From PFJX01 sp038215555 (lineage in GTDB: Bacteria > Pseudomonadota > Gammaproteobacteria > Burkholderiales > Thiobacillaceae), in the NCBI GenBank assembly GCA_038215555.1, contig JBBQQT010000027.1, forward strand, positions 1 through 29,335: a stretch of DNA of 29,335 bases, read 5' to 3'. Shown in pieces: positions 6,559 through 14,349 of the stretch (its first letter is position 1; every line of letters starts with the position of its first letter). The translations under genes and the position numbers were made by a program. The notes under the pieces were generated by a model that was given only the letters and a program-made list of their open reading frames with translations, had not been told where the DNA came from and did not search any database.

Positions 6559-8259
6559 ATGAGCCATCAAGTTCTCGCCCGCAAATGGCGTCCGCGCAAT
6601 TTTTCGCAACTGGTTGGCCAGGAACATGTGGTCCGGGCGCTGTCCAACGCGCTGGCGCAAGGCCGGTTGCATCACGCCTACTTGTTCACCGGCACCCGCG
6701 GCGTTGGCAAGACGACGCTGGCGCGCATCCTCGCCAAGTGCCTCAACTGTACGCATGACGACCACCCCACCGCCGAGCCTTGCGGTGTCTGCCCGGCTTG
6801 CACGGAGATTGACGGCGGCCGCTTCATCGACCTGATCGAAATCGACGCCGCCTCGAATACCGGCATCGACAACATGCGCGACGTCATCGAGAACGCGCAG
6901 TACGCGCCCACCGCCGGGCGCTACAAGGTGTACATCATCGACGAAGTGCACATGCTGTCGAAGAACGCCTTTAATGCGATGTTGAAGACGCTGGAAGAAC
7001 CGCCCGGCCACGTCATTTTCATCCTCGCCACCACCGACCCGCAGAAAGTGCCGGTCACCGTGCTGTCGCGCTGCCTGCAGTTCAACCTCAAGCAGATGCC
7101 GCCGGGACACATCTCCGGCCACCTGAAGAACGTGCTGGAAGCAGAAAACATCCCGTTCGAAGCCAGCGCGCTCAGCCTGCTCGCCCGTGCCGCGGCCGGC
7201 AGCATGCGTGACGCGCTGTCGCTCACCGACCAGGCCATCGCCTACTGCACCGGCGAAGTAAAAGAAGCCGAAACCCGCGCCATGCTCGGTGTCATCGACC
7301 AGGCCTATCTGATGCCGATCCTGGAAGCGCTGGCTGCGCAGGATGGTCCGCGCCTGATGGCGGAAGCGGCCGAACTGGCCGCGCGCGGCTTTTCATTCGA
7401 CGCCGCCTTGCAGGATATGGCGGCGGTGCTGCATCAGATTGCCCTTGCCCAGAGCGTGCCGGAAGCGGTGAGTGAAGACACGCCAGAGCGCGAACGGCTG
7501 TTTCAGTTGGCCAGTCAACTCGACCCGGAAAGTGTGCAACTGCATTACCAGATCGCCACCCTCGGCCGCCGCGATCTGGAATGGGCGCCGGATGAATACG
7601 CTGGTTTCAGCATGACGCTGCTGCGCATGCTGGCGTTTGCGCCGGGTGATACACCGGGTGACAGACCTGCCGCACACGCGCCAGTCCAAACAGCCGGCAA
7701 CGCAAGCGTCACACCGCTTGCCGCCGCCGCGAAAACACCGGCACGACCGGCTGCCGCCGCATTGAGCGCGCTGAGTTCAAGCAGCCCACCCCGCCCGCCG
7801 ATTGCCATCGCGGCGGCGGCGAATGAACCGCTGCCAGTCGCCGGATTGAATCAAACCGTCGCGAATCTTCCCGCCGCAGCCATCGCCTCCGACTGGCGAC
7901 CGCTGGCGGAAAGCCTGCCCGGCCTGGTGCGCCAGCTCGCCATGCAATGCGAACAAATCGAACGCAGCGACACGGTCCTGCGTCTGGCGTTGCCGGAAAG
8001 CCAGAAAGCCCTGCTCGCCAGTGTCGGCGACAAACTTCGCGCGGCTTTGGCGGAAAAACTCGGTGCCGCGATCAAGATTGAAATCGACCTCACTGCTGAC
8101 ACCCGGCAATCGCCCGCCGCCGAACGCGCGCGCGAACAGGCCGTGCGTCAAAGCGAAGCCGAACAAGCCATCCACGACGATCCCAACGTGCAACTCCTGG
8201 TGCGCGAATGCGACGCCACTCTCACCCACATCCGCCCGCGCAGCGCGGCGGCAAGCTAA
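6559..8259 (+). CDS. dnaX: DNA polymerase III subunit tau (clamp-loader ATPase)
   Basis: A 566-residue DnaX. The N-terminus MSHQVLARKWRPRNF is diagnostic. Walker A GTRGVGKT is at 45-52, followed by a zinc-binding Cys cluster (CLNC, CGVCPAC), Walker B IIDEVHML and sensor 1/SRC LSRCLQF. Domain III is followed by an Ala/Pro-rich linker (about 370-430) and a C-terminal tau region. It drives beta-clamp loading and links the polymerase cores. E. coli tau is 643 residues. No A-AAA-AAG slippery heptamer is visible in the region where E. coli shifts to make gamma, so a tau-only product is likely. No clear Shine-Dalgarno precedes the ATG. It is followed by ybaB after 18 bases, the conserved dnaX-ybaB order. 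Confidence 0.96.
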   Translation: MSHQVLARKWRPRNFSQLVGQEHVVRALSNALAQGRLHHAYLFTGTRGVGKTTLARILAKCLNCTHDDHPTAEPCGVCPACTEIDGGRFIDLIEIDAASNTGIDNMRDVIENAQYAPTAGRYKVYIIDEVHMLSKNAFNAMLKTLEEPPGHVIFILATTDPQKVPVTVLSRCLQFNLKQMPPGHISGHLKNVLEAENIPFEASALSLLARAAAGSMRDALSLTDQAIAYCTGEVKEAETRAMLGVIDQAYLMPILEALAAQDGPRLMAEAAELAARGFSFDAALQDMAAVLHQIALAQSVPEAVSEDTPERERLFQLASQLDPESVQLHYQIATLGRRDLEWAPDEYAGFSMTLLRMLAFAPGDTPGDRPAAHAPVQTAGNASVTPLAAAAKTPARPAAAALSALSSSSPPRPPIAIAAAANEPLPVAGLNQTVANLPAAAIASDWRPLAESLPGLVRQLAMQCEQIERSDTVLRLALPESQKALLASVGDKLRAALAEKLGAAIKIEIDLTADTRQSPAAERAREQAVRQSEAEQAIHDDPNVQLLVRECDATLTHIRPRSAAAS

Positions 8260-8277
8260 TTATTTGAAAGGCAACAC

Positions 8278-8604
8278 ATGATCAAAGGCGGAATCGGCAA
8301 TCTGATGAAACAAGCGCAGGCGATGCAGGAAAACATGCAGAAGCTGCAGGCAAAACTGGCCGAAATGGAAGTCGAAGGCGAATCCGGCGCGGGACTGGTC
8401 AAAGTCACCATGACCGGCAAACACGACGTCAAACGCGTCAGCATCGATCCGTCGCTGCTGGCCGACGACAAGGACATGCTGGAAGACCTGATCGCTGCCG
8501 CCTTCAACGACGCAGTCCGCAAAGTCGATGCCTATAGCCAGGAAAAGATGTCCAGCGCCACCGCCGGACTGCCGCTGCCGCCGGGGTTCAAGCTGCCGTT
8601 TTGA
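8278..8604 (+). CDS. ybaB: YbaB/EbfC nucleoid-associated protein
   Basis: A 108-residue small DNA-binding protein of the YbaB/EbfC family: dimeric, nucleoid-associated, with no enzymatic role known. The N-terminal helix MIKGGIGNLMKQAQAMQENM, the Gly-containing strand region VKVTMTGKHDVKRVSID and the C-terminal Pro-rich tail LPLPPGFKLPF are typical. AAAGG lies 6 bases before the ATG. It sits directly behind dnaX, as in most Proteobacteria. recR, normally next, is about 1.05 kb away because accessory genes intervene. Confidence 0.96.
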   Translation: MIKGGIGNLMKQAQAMQENMQKLQAKLAEMEVEGESGAGLVKVTMTGKHDVKRVSIDPSLLADDKDMLEDLIAAAFNDAVRKVDAYSQEKMSSATAGLPLPPGFKLPF

Positions 8605-8623
8605 TTTATTGGAAAGCGGCTGC

Positions 8624-8676
8624 AACTATTTTATGTATGCACAAAATAGTTTGGCATTCAAATTAATGTGCATACA
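8624..8676. promoter_or_regulatory. Inverted repeats in the brnTA control region (probable operator)
   Basis: TGTATGCACA (8634-8643) is repeated in perfect inversion as TGTGCATACA (8667-8676), with centres 33 bases (about three helical turns) apart; the right copy overlaps the -10 box. Interleaved with it, AACTATTTT (8624-8632) and AAAATAGTT (8643-8651) form a 9-bp inverted repeat. BrnA antitoxins are known to autorepress their operon, so these are plausible BrnA sites. The second pair could equally be an AT-rich hairpin ending the dnaX-ybaB transcript. Confidence 0.55.
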
Positions 8677-8678
8677 AT
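8651..8678 (+). promoter_or_regulatory. Sigma-70 promoter of brnTA
   Basis: TTGGCA (8651-8656), a 16-base spacer and TACAAT (8673-8678), each box one mismatch from consensus. Transcription should begin near 8685, essentially at the GTG start codon of brnT (8686), which suggests a leaderless message. Confidence 0.65.
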
Positions 8679-8685
8679 AATAACC

Positions 8686-8955
8686 GTGAACATCACATTT
8701 GATTCAGGCAAAGACACTGCAAACATCGCCAAGCATGGCGTGTCGTTGACACTGGCATCTGATCTGGAATGAGATGCGCTGCTGACCGAACCTGATTGTC
8801 GGCGCGAGTACGGCGAGACGCGCATGATCGGCGACGCGTCCCTCGGCACTCGACTTTTCTGCGTGGTTTTCAAGGATCGAGGCGATATTCGCCGCGTTAT
8901 CAGCCTACGCAAGGCGAATGAAAGGGAACTAAGACGCTATGCAAGTCAAATCTAA
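8686..8955 (+). pseudogene. brnT: BrnT-family ribonuclease toxin, broken by an internal stop
   Basis: From GTG at 8686 the frame reads a normal BrnT N-terminus (ITFDSGKDTANIAKHGVSL, up to ASDLE). It then hits TGA at 8770-8772 (codon 29) where the family has Trp, and continues in the same frame as an intact remainder (YGETRMIGDASLGTRLFCVV, then KDRGDIRRVISLRKANEREL) to TAA at 8953-8955. A single TGG to TGA change explains the break; otherwise the 89-residue length, the DRGD..R.ISLRKAN signature and the overlap with brnA are those of a functional toxin. BrnT is a RelE-like RNase neutralised by BrnA. The gene should give a 28-residue fragment. Restart downstream would have to use a poor internal codon and would lack the N-terminal strand. 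Confidence 0.82.
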
Positions 8956-9226
8956 ATCTGGCCGGATATTCGAGTTGCCAACCCCGGAAGAAAATGCATC
9001 GATCAATGCCGGGATTGCAGCCGACCCGGATACATACGAACTTGATGATGCCGAGTTTGCGCAACTCAAGCGCTTGGGCCGTCCACCCGCCGCAGTCACC
9101 AAGGAGCGCATTACCATTCGACTGTCCCGTGAAGTGGTTGAACAATTCCGGGCCAGCGGCGATGGCTGGCAAACCCGTGTTGATGCGGCGCTTCGCGATT
9201 GGCTAAAAACCAATACACCGGTGTAA
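8939..9226 (+). CDS. brnA: BrnA-family antitoxin
   Basis: A 95-residue protein. The C-terminal half (KERITIRLSREVVEQFRASG, then DGWQTRVDAALRDWL) matches the ribbon-helix-helix-like DNA-binding region of BrnA antitoxins. The acidic N-terminal half (ELPTPEENASINAGIAADPD) is the toxin-binding part. The ATG overlaps the end of the brnT frame by 17 bases, the usual coupled arrangement. BrnA neutralises BrnT and represses the operon. It is intact although its toxin partner is interrupted. Confidence 0.85.
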   Translation: MQVKSKSGRIFELPTPEENASINAGIAADPDTYELDDAEFAQLKRLGRPPAAVTKERITIRLSREVVEQFRASGDGWQTRVDAALRDWLKTNTPV

Positions 9227-9314
9227 TTCCTTTTGTTTATCCTGGCCTCCCTTTCCGAGCCAGTCCGCTTTAGAGCCCCTGTCGAACCTGTCCCCGATTA
9301 ATCACCTCAGCGCA

Positions 9315-9659
9315 ATGAATCCGAGCAAAGTCGATCGAGCCCGTGTGTCTGTTTTGACCGACCTGCCCAATATCGGAAAATCCTGTGCTGACGATCTGCG
9401 ATTGCTCGGCATACTCGAACCCGGCCAGCTGGTTGGTCAGTGCCCGTTCGAAATGTATGCGCGGCTCTGCGAATTGACCGCCACTCGCCATGACCCATGC
9501 CTGCTTGATGTTTTCATCTCCATCACGCGCTTCATGGCTGGCGAGGAACCTCACCCGTGGTGGGCATACACGAAAGAACGAAAAAAATTAATGACGCAGT
9601 CGGATTCCTCTCAACTCCGATTTAAAGCTGCCAGGACAGGAAAGAAGCCAGTCAACTGA
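9315..9659 (+). CDS. Cdd1-family helix-hairpin-helix protein
   Basis: A 114-residue protein resembling the 'pathogenicity locus'/Cdd1 family (Pfam Cdd1). The hairpin-helix-hairpin phrase LTDLPNIGKSCADDLRLLGI (residues 14-33) is followed by CPFEMYARLCELTATRHDPC, then DVFISITRFM and PWWAYTKERK. The fold suggests DNA binding, but the biochemical role of the family is not established. The last 20 residues are basic and beyond the family core. The stop TGA overlaps the ATG of recR by one base, so recR is probably translationally coupled to it. No strong ribosome-binding site precedes the ATG. Confidence 0.75.
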   Translation: MNPSKVDRARVSVLTDLPNIGKSCADDLRLLGILEPGQLVGQCPFEMYARLCELTATRHDPCLLDVFISITRFMAGEEPHPWWAYTKERKKLMTQSDSSQLRFKAARTGKKPVN

Positions 9660-10255
9660 TGTCCGTCCCCAACTCCCTTGCCAGCCTGATCGACGCCCTC
9701 CGCGTCCTTCCCGGCGTCGGCCCGAAATCGGCGGCGCGGATGGCGTATCACTTGCTGCAACGCGATCGCGCCGGCGCGGCGAAGCTGGCAGCGGGACTGA
9801 CCAGCGCACTCGATACCTTGCAGCATTGCCAGCGCTGCAACAATTTCAGTGAAGCGCCAATCTGCGAAACCTGCACCAGTCCGCGCCGCGATGCGCGCCA
9901 GTTGTGCGTAGTGGAAATGCCGGCGGATTTGAATCGGCTGGAAGAAACCCAAGCTTACAAAGGCCTGTATTTCGTCTTGATGGGCCGGCTGAGTCCGCTC
10001 GATGGCATCGGGCCGAAGGAAATCGGGCTGGAAAGATTGATCGAACGCGCCCGCGACGGCGTCACCGAAGAAGTCATCCTCGCCACCAATTTCACTGCCG
10101 AAGGTGAAGCCACCGCGCATTACGCCAGCGAACTCCTGAAGGCGCGCGGCCTCTCGGTCAGCCGCATTGCGCGCGGGCTGCCGGCTGGCGGCGAACTCGA
10201 ACACGTCGATGGCATGACCATCGCGCAAGCGCTGCTGGATCGGCGCGCTGTCTGA
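9659..10255 (+). CDS. recR: Recombination protein RecR
   Basis: A 198-residue RecR. The N-terminal helix-hairpin-helix LPGVGPKSAARMAYHLL (17-33), a Cys4 zinc finger (CQRCNNFSEAPICETC), a Toprim domain (LCVVEMPADLNRLE, then YFVLMGRLSPLDGIGP) and a Walker-B-like C-terminus (RGLPAGGELEHVDGMTIAQA) are all present. It works with RecF/RecO to load RecA at gaps. The length equals that of the family (about 200). It is usually adjacent to ybaB; here it follows the Cdd1-family gene with a one-base overlap. HDOD-GAF starts 8 bases downstream. Confidence 0.97.
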   Translation: MSVPNSLASLIDALRVLPGVGPKSAARMAYHLLQRDRAGAAKLAAGLTSALDTLQHCQRCNNFSEAPICETCTSPRRDARQLCVVEMPADLNRLEETQAYKGLYFVLMGRLSPLDGIGPKEIGLERLIERARDGVTEEVILATNFTAEGEATAHYASELLKARGLSVSRIARGLPAGGELEHVDGMTIAQALLDRRAV

Positions 10256-10263
10256 AAGACCAC

Positions 10264-11775
10264 ATGAACATAGAACATCAGCAGACACCGCTGGAAAAAC
10301 TGATGGCGGAAATGGCCGCCGGCGATGATTTCCCCGCCTTGTCGCGCACGATCACCGAGATCAATCACACCGTCGGCAATGACACCAGCAGCACCAGCCA
10401 AATGACCGACATCATTCTGCGTGATATTTCATTGACCAAGAAACTGCTGCGTCTGGTCAATGCCGCGCATTTCGGTTCTTTTGGCAGCCAGCCGATCAGC
10501 ACCATTTCACGCGCCGTCTACATCCTTGGTTTCGATGCGGTGCGCAATGCGGCGGTCTCGCTGATGCTGTTCGAGCACCTGCGCAATCATTCGAATGTCG
10601 ATATCTTGCGCGGCGAGGCGATCGACAGTTTTTATCGCGGCGTGCTTGGACGCCTGCTCGCCAGCAGTTCCGGCGTGCGCGATGGCGAAGAAGCCTTCAT
10701 CAGCTCGCTGTTCCGCGACCTGGGCAAGTTGATGGCACGGTTTCATTTCTTCGACAAGACCGAGCAAGTGAATACCTTGATGGCGCAGGAAATGGTCGAT
10801 GAGTCGACCGCCAGCCGCCAGATATTGGGCGCGGATTACGACGAACTCGGTCTGGCGATTGCCAAACACTGGCATTTCCCGCCCAACCTGCTGCACGCGA
10901 TGGCGCCGCTGGATGCTGCGCCGCTGAAGAAACCGGGGGTGAATAACTCGGAGCGCCTGCGCATCGTCGCCAACATGGCGCGCGACCTGCATCGCAGCTT
11001 TGCCGGCAAGTCGGCCAAGGAGCAGGAGCAGTCGATCGAAAACCTGTTTCAGCGCTACCACGACGCAGCCCAGATCACGCGAGAAAGTCTGTTTGAAACT
11101 GCGCATAAAGCGGCGCATACGGTCAGAAGCGAGACTGCGATCCTGAATATCGACATCAGCAATAGTGCGTTGATGAAACAACTGCTCGACGGTCCCGCTG
11201 ACGAGGAGGATGAACAAGTTGATTCCGCCGCGATGGCGGATGCGCTGGCCGCCGATGCAGAAAATGATCCAACCAACGTGCTCGCGCTGGGCATGCAGGA
11301 CATGACCCAGATGATGCTGGGGGATTACCACCTGGCGGACATTTTCAAGCTGGTGGCGGAACTGTTCTACCGCACCGAACTGTTCGACCATGTCGTGATT
11401 TGTGTTCTCGACCGCGCCAGCCAGAGCCTGATCGGCCGCGTTGGCCTCGGCCAGAATGCTTCACAAATGCGCAGCGCGTTCCGCATCCCGCTGTCATTCT
11501 CGCCAGACGTATTCCATGCCGCCATCGCCAACGGCCAGGACATCATGATTTCTGACGCCAGCGCGGATAACATTCGCAATCGAATTCCGGAATGGCATCA
11601 CCGCACACTGCATGCGCATTCCTTCCTGCTGCTGCCGATCATGGTGAAAGACAAGCCGCTTGGCCTGATCTATGCCGACCGAGGGGTGCAGCCCTTGCAG
11701 ATTTCGACACAACTGCTTGGTCTGCTGAAGACCACGCGCAATCAGGCCGCGCTGGCACTGAAGCTGAAACTTTGA
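10264..11775 (+). CDS. HDOD-GAF signalling protein
   Basis: A 503-residue soluble protein. Residues about 20-215 form an HDOD domain: TDIILRDISLTKKLLRLVNA, then FDAVRNAAVSLMLFEHL and SSLFRDLGKLMARFHF. It lacks a complete catalytic HD-phosphohydrolase set, as is normal for HDOD. A helical linker with an acidic stretch follows. Residues about 345-500 form a GAF-like sensory domain ending in LLLPIMVKDKPLGLIYADRG. HDOD-GAF proteins are thought to act in stress and second-messenger signalling, but the substrate or partner is unknown. It begins 8 bases after recR and ends 14 bases before purB, suggesting one transcript. Confidence 0.85.
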   Translation: MNIEHQQTPLEKLMAEMAAGDDFPALSRTITEINHTVGNDTSSTSQMTDIILRDISLTKKLLRLVNAAHFGSFGSQPISTISRAVYILGFDAVRNAAVSLMLFEHLRNHSNVDILRGEAIDSFYRGVLGRLLASSSGVRDGEEAFISSLFRDLGKLMARFHFFDKTEQVNTLMAQEMVDESTASRQILGADYDELGLAIAKHWHFPPNLLHAMAPLDAAPLKKPGVNNSERLRIVANMARDLHRSFAGKSAKEQEQSIENLFQRYHDAAQITRESLFETAHKAAHTVRSETAILNIDISNSALMKQLLDGPADEEDEQVDSAAMADALAADAENDPTNVLALGMQDMTQMMLGDYHLADIFKLVAELFYRTELFDHVVICVLDRASQSLIGRVGLGQNASQMRSAFRIPLSFSPDVFHAAIANGQDIMISDASADNIRNRIPEWHHRTLHAHSFLLLPIMVKDKPLGLIYADRGVQPLQISTQLLGLLKTTRNQAALALKLKL

Positions 11776-11789
11776 ATCGGAAAAGCGAC

Positions 11790-13169
11790 ATGGAACTCAA
11801 CACCCTTACCGCACTCGGCCCACTCGATGGCCGTTACCGCCGCAGCGGCGCCAAGTTGGCCCCGTATTTCAGTGAATTTGGCCTCATCCGCTATCGCGTG
11901 CAGGTTGAGGTGGAATGGCTGAAAGCGCTCGCCGCCGACCCGGCCATCGCTGAGGTGCCGCCGTTCAGCGACGCCACAGCGAGCGAACTCGACGGCATCG
12001 TCAGCGGCTTTACGCTGATCGACGCGGAAGCGGTGAAGACGCATGAAAAAACCACCAATCACGACGTCAAGGCAGTTGAGTATTTTCTGAAGGACAAGCT
12101 GGCCGGCAACCCGGAAGTAATGCGAGTCAGCGAATTCATCCACTTCGCCTGCACCTCGGAAGACATCAACAACCTGTCGCATGCGCTGATGCTGGAAGCC
12201 GCCCGACGCGAAGTCATGTTGCCGGCGATCCTGCAACTGGAAACCCGGCTGGAAGAACTCGCCGTCACGCTGGCCGACCTGCCGATGCTGGCCCGCACGC
12301 ACGGCCAGCCGGCGTCGCCGACCACGCTGGGCAAGGAAATGGCCAACGTGTTGTACCGCGTCCGGCGCGCCACGCAACGCATCGCGCGAGTCGAAATGCT
12401 GGGCAAGATCAACGGCGCGGTGGGCAATTACAACGCGCATCTTTCGGCCTACCCGGAGTTCGACTGGGCCGCCTTCGCGGAAAAGTTCGTCACCGGCCTC
12501 GGCCTGGACTTCAACCCGTACACCATCCAGATCGAGCCGCACGATTACATGGCCGAGTTGTACGACGCGTTCGCCCGCCTCAACACCATCCTGATCGACC
12601 TCGACCGCGACGTCTGGGGCTACATCTCGCTGGGTTACTTCAAGCAGAAGGTGAAGGAAGGCGAAGTCGGTTCCTCGACCATGCCGCACAAGGTCAACCC
12701 GATCGATTTCGAGAACTCGGAAGGCAACCTCGGCTTCGCCAACGCGTTGTTGCGCCATCTTTCGGAAAAACTGCCGATCTCACGCTGGCAGCGCGACCTG
12801 ACCGATTCCACCGTGCTGCGCAACATGGGCACCGCGCTGGGATACACCCTGCTCGGATATGAAAGCCTGCTGCGGGGCCTGGGCAAACTGGAAGCCAACC
12901 CGGCACGTCTGGCGGAAGACCTGGACAATAACTGGGAAGTGCTGGCCGAACCGATCCAGACCGTGATGCGCCGTTATGGCCTGGAGAAACCCTACGAACA
13001 ATTGAAGAAGCTGACCCGTGGCCAGGCCGGCATCAACCGCGAAACGCTGGCGGCGTTCATTCTCGATCTGGCCATACCGGACGAAGCCAAGCAACATCTG
13101 CTGGCCATGACGCCAGCCAGCTACACTGGCAACGGCGCAGAACTGGCAAGGAAAATCGTGCAATTCTGA
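11790..13169 (+). CDS. purB: Adenylosuccinate lyase
   Basis: A 459-residue PurB (E. coli 456). It releases fumarate from SAICAR and from adenylosuccinate in purine biosynthesis. The lyase-superfamily signature GSSTMPHKVNPIDFENSEGN is intact, as are the catalytic-His region TSEDINNLSHALM and MLARTHGQPASPTTLGKEM. The frame is open upstream into the HDOD-GAF gene, but family homology begins at MELNTLTALGPLDGRYR, preceded by a modest GGAAAAG. It shows the long gamma/betaproteobacterial form, with the C-terminal region KPYEQLKKLTRGQAGINRET. Confidence 0.97.
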   Translation: MELNTLTALGPLDGRYRRSGAKLAPYFSEFGLIRYRVQVEVEWLKALAADPAIAEVPPFSDATASELDGIVSGFTLIDAEAVKTHEKTTNHDVKAVEYFLKDKLAGNPEVMRVSEFIHFACTSEDINNLSHALMLEAARREVMLPAILQLETRLEELAVTLADLPMLARTHGQPASPTTLGKEMANVLYRVRRATQRIARVEMLGKINGAVGNYNAHLSAYPEFDWAAFAEKFVTGLGLDFNPYTIQIEPHDYMAELYDAFARLNTILIDLDRDVWGYISLGYFKQKVKEGEVGSSTMPHKVNPIDFENSEGNLGFANALLRHLSEKLPISRWQRDLTDSTVLRNMGTALGYTLLGYESLLRGLGKLEANPARLAEDLDNNWEVLAEPIQTVMRRYGLEKPYEQLKKLTRGQAGINRETLAAFILDLAIPDEAKQHLLAMTPASYTGNGAELARKIVQF

Positions 13170-13225
13170 ATACACGGTTCGTTTTAACGCCCGAATAACT
13201 TATGCAGATAAAAATGGGGGGTGCG

Positions 13226-13975
13226 ATGTCCAATCCTGAACTTCGTCAGCAAAAGTGGCTGGAACTGGCGGGCTATGAAATTCATGGCCCGTTCGAAGAC
13301 AAACTGTATGGCTTGACCTGCATCGTCGGCGACCTGCTGGCCGCGCGCAGGGTTTCGCTGATGCTGCTCGACGTGGCGCCTGGCGACAAGGGGCCGAGCC
13401 TTAAGTTGGCCGCGTTGTACGGTGAACTGCCGGAAGATGCCTGGAAGGAAGAGCAAAGCGCCGGTCAGGGCATCGCCGGCGAAGTGCTTGCCAGCGGCGT
13501 CAGCCTGCGGATCGCCAATATCGCCCAATCGCCGTGGAAGGAGCTGGCGCGGTATGACATCGACAACGGCGGTTTCATGTCCTGCCCGATCATGCTGGGA
13601 GGGCGCCCGGCCGGCGTGCTGAACATCAGCCAGCCCATCGACCGCGCCCACTTTTCCAAGAACGACCAGGCCAACGCCGAACTGGCCGCATTACTGGTCG
13701 GCCGCGCAATCCAGATCGGGCGACTGGACCGGTTGCTCGACTCACGCTTTGCCCAGATGGCCTTCACCCTGGAAGGCAATACCGACGCCTGCACCGTGAT
13801 TTCTCTGACCGCGCACGATCCGGACAAGGTGGCCAAGATGCTGGCGCGCGGTTTCTACCGCGAAATGCGCCACTGCGGCTTCACGCCCAACCAGGTCATC
13901 CACGCCGCCGGTGAAATCATCTCCGAACTGACCGGCAGTTTGAACCGGCACAAGAAACGGTTGGGGGAGGAATGA
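13226..13975 (+). CDS. GAF-domain protein
   Basis: A 249-residue protein. Residues about 25-170 form a GAF domain (VSLMLLDVAPG, then GQGIAGEVLASGVSLRIANI, SCPIMLGGRPAGVLNISQP). The C-terminal 70 residues are predicted helical (ARGFYREMRHCGFTPNQVIH, then AGEIISELTGSLNRHKKR) and may be a dimerisation or small DNA-binding module. No output enzyme domain or membrane segment is present. GGGGGG at 13216-13221 directly precedes ATG 13226, so this start is preferred over in-frame ATGs at 13202 and 13214. It is close to purB and the HDOD-GAF gene, but the signal it senses is unknown. Confidence 0.75.
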   Translation: MSNPELRQQKWLELAGYEIHGPFEDKLYGLTCIVGDLLAARRVSLMLLDVAPGDKGPSLKLAALYGELPEDAWKEEQSAGQGIAGEVLASGVSLRIANIAQSPWKELARYDIDNGGFMSCPIMLGGRPAGVLNISQPIDRAHFSKNDQANAELAALLVGRAIQIGRLDRLLDSRFAQMAFTLEGNTDACTVISLTAHDPDKVAKMLARGFYREMRHCGFTPNQVIHAAGEIISELTGSLNRHKKRLGEE

Positions 13976-14017
13976 AATGGTGGCCAGTTGGAAGCAATAG
14001 TGGAATTACTTGAATAG

Positions 14018-14080
14018 GGCAAGGTGTTGATTTATCAAGATGATATTGGACATGTGTACAAATTGAATCAACGCCTTGCC
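14018..14080. repeat. 15-bp inverted repeat downstream of the GAF gene
   Basis: GGCAAGGTGTTGATT (14018-14032) and AATCAACGCCTTGCC (14066-14080) are inverted copies with one mismatch, separated by 33 bases. There is no T-tract after the right arm, so it is not a standard terminator. It marks the left end of the AT-richer accessory stretch and may be the end of a former mobile element. Confidence 0.6.
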
Positions 14081-14113
14081 ATCACATTCCAGGTTATTGG
14101 ACATGTCCGATAA
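14044..14113. repeat. 12-bp direct repeats, one within a 20-bp palindrome
   Basis: TATTGGACATGT occurs at 14044-14055 and again at 14095-14106, 51 bases apart. The second copy is part of the near-perfect palindrome TTATTGGACATGTCCGATAA (14094-14113, one mismatched pair). The role is unknown; a protein-binding site or recombination remnant is possible. Confidence 0.55.
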
Positions 14114-14349
14114 CATTTTACGGCCCCGTTTGGGGCGGTGGGTTTATTGCTGGCTTATTCGCATTCGGCGTGTCTTCACACGCATTGCTCCCCGCGAATG
14201 AAAATAAACCAAATGACGTTGCATTAAATAAAAATCACGGCTTTGTTGTGCCCGCCACTCTCAAGGTCGAAGCCAAAACGCTCGTTCAACAGAAATGGGC
14301 TAGCGTAATAACGGCATGCCAGGTCTACAGAAATATTCCGCCTCATTAA
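14103..14349 (+). pseudogene. Frameshifted 5' part of a secreted-protein gene
   Basis: From ATG 14103 one frame gives MSDNILRPRLG and soon stops. The +1 frame is open across 14056-14346 and encodes what looks like a signal peptide (FIAGLFAFGVSSHA) followed by a polar region (NKPNDVALNKNHGFVVPATL, then KVEAKTLVQQKWASVITAC), but it has no start codon and stops at TAA 14347. The ORF at 14316 then continues in the first frame. Two compensating indels in one ancestral gene would join the three pieces; the G-rich stretch TTTGGGGCGGTGGG (14130-14143) is the likely place of the first. It could also be sequencing error. No family was recognised. The 13976-14315 interval holds nothing else but the repeats listed. 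Confidence 0.45.

Noticed and set aside
6004..7122. 372-codon minus-strand frame across pagL-like and dnaX genes
   Set aside because: Antisense to two genes with clear homology; no motif or start signal supports it.
11742..12758. 338-codon minus-strand frame opposite purB
   Set aside because: A shadow of purB with low-complexity His/Arg/Gln-rich composition.
14094..14113. 20-bp palindrome as attI or attC
   Set aside because: The required R and L boxes are missing; it is a simple palindrome.
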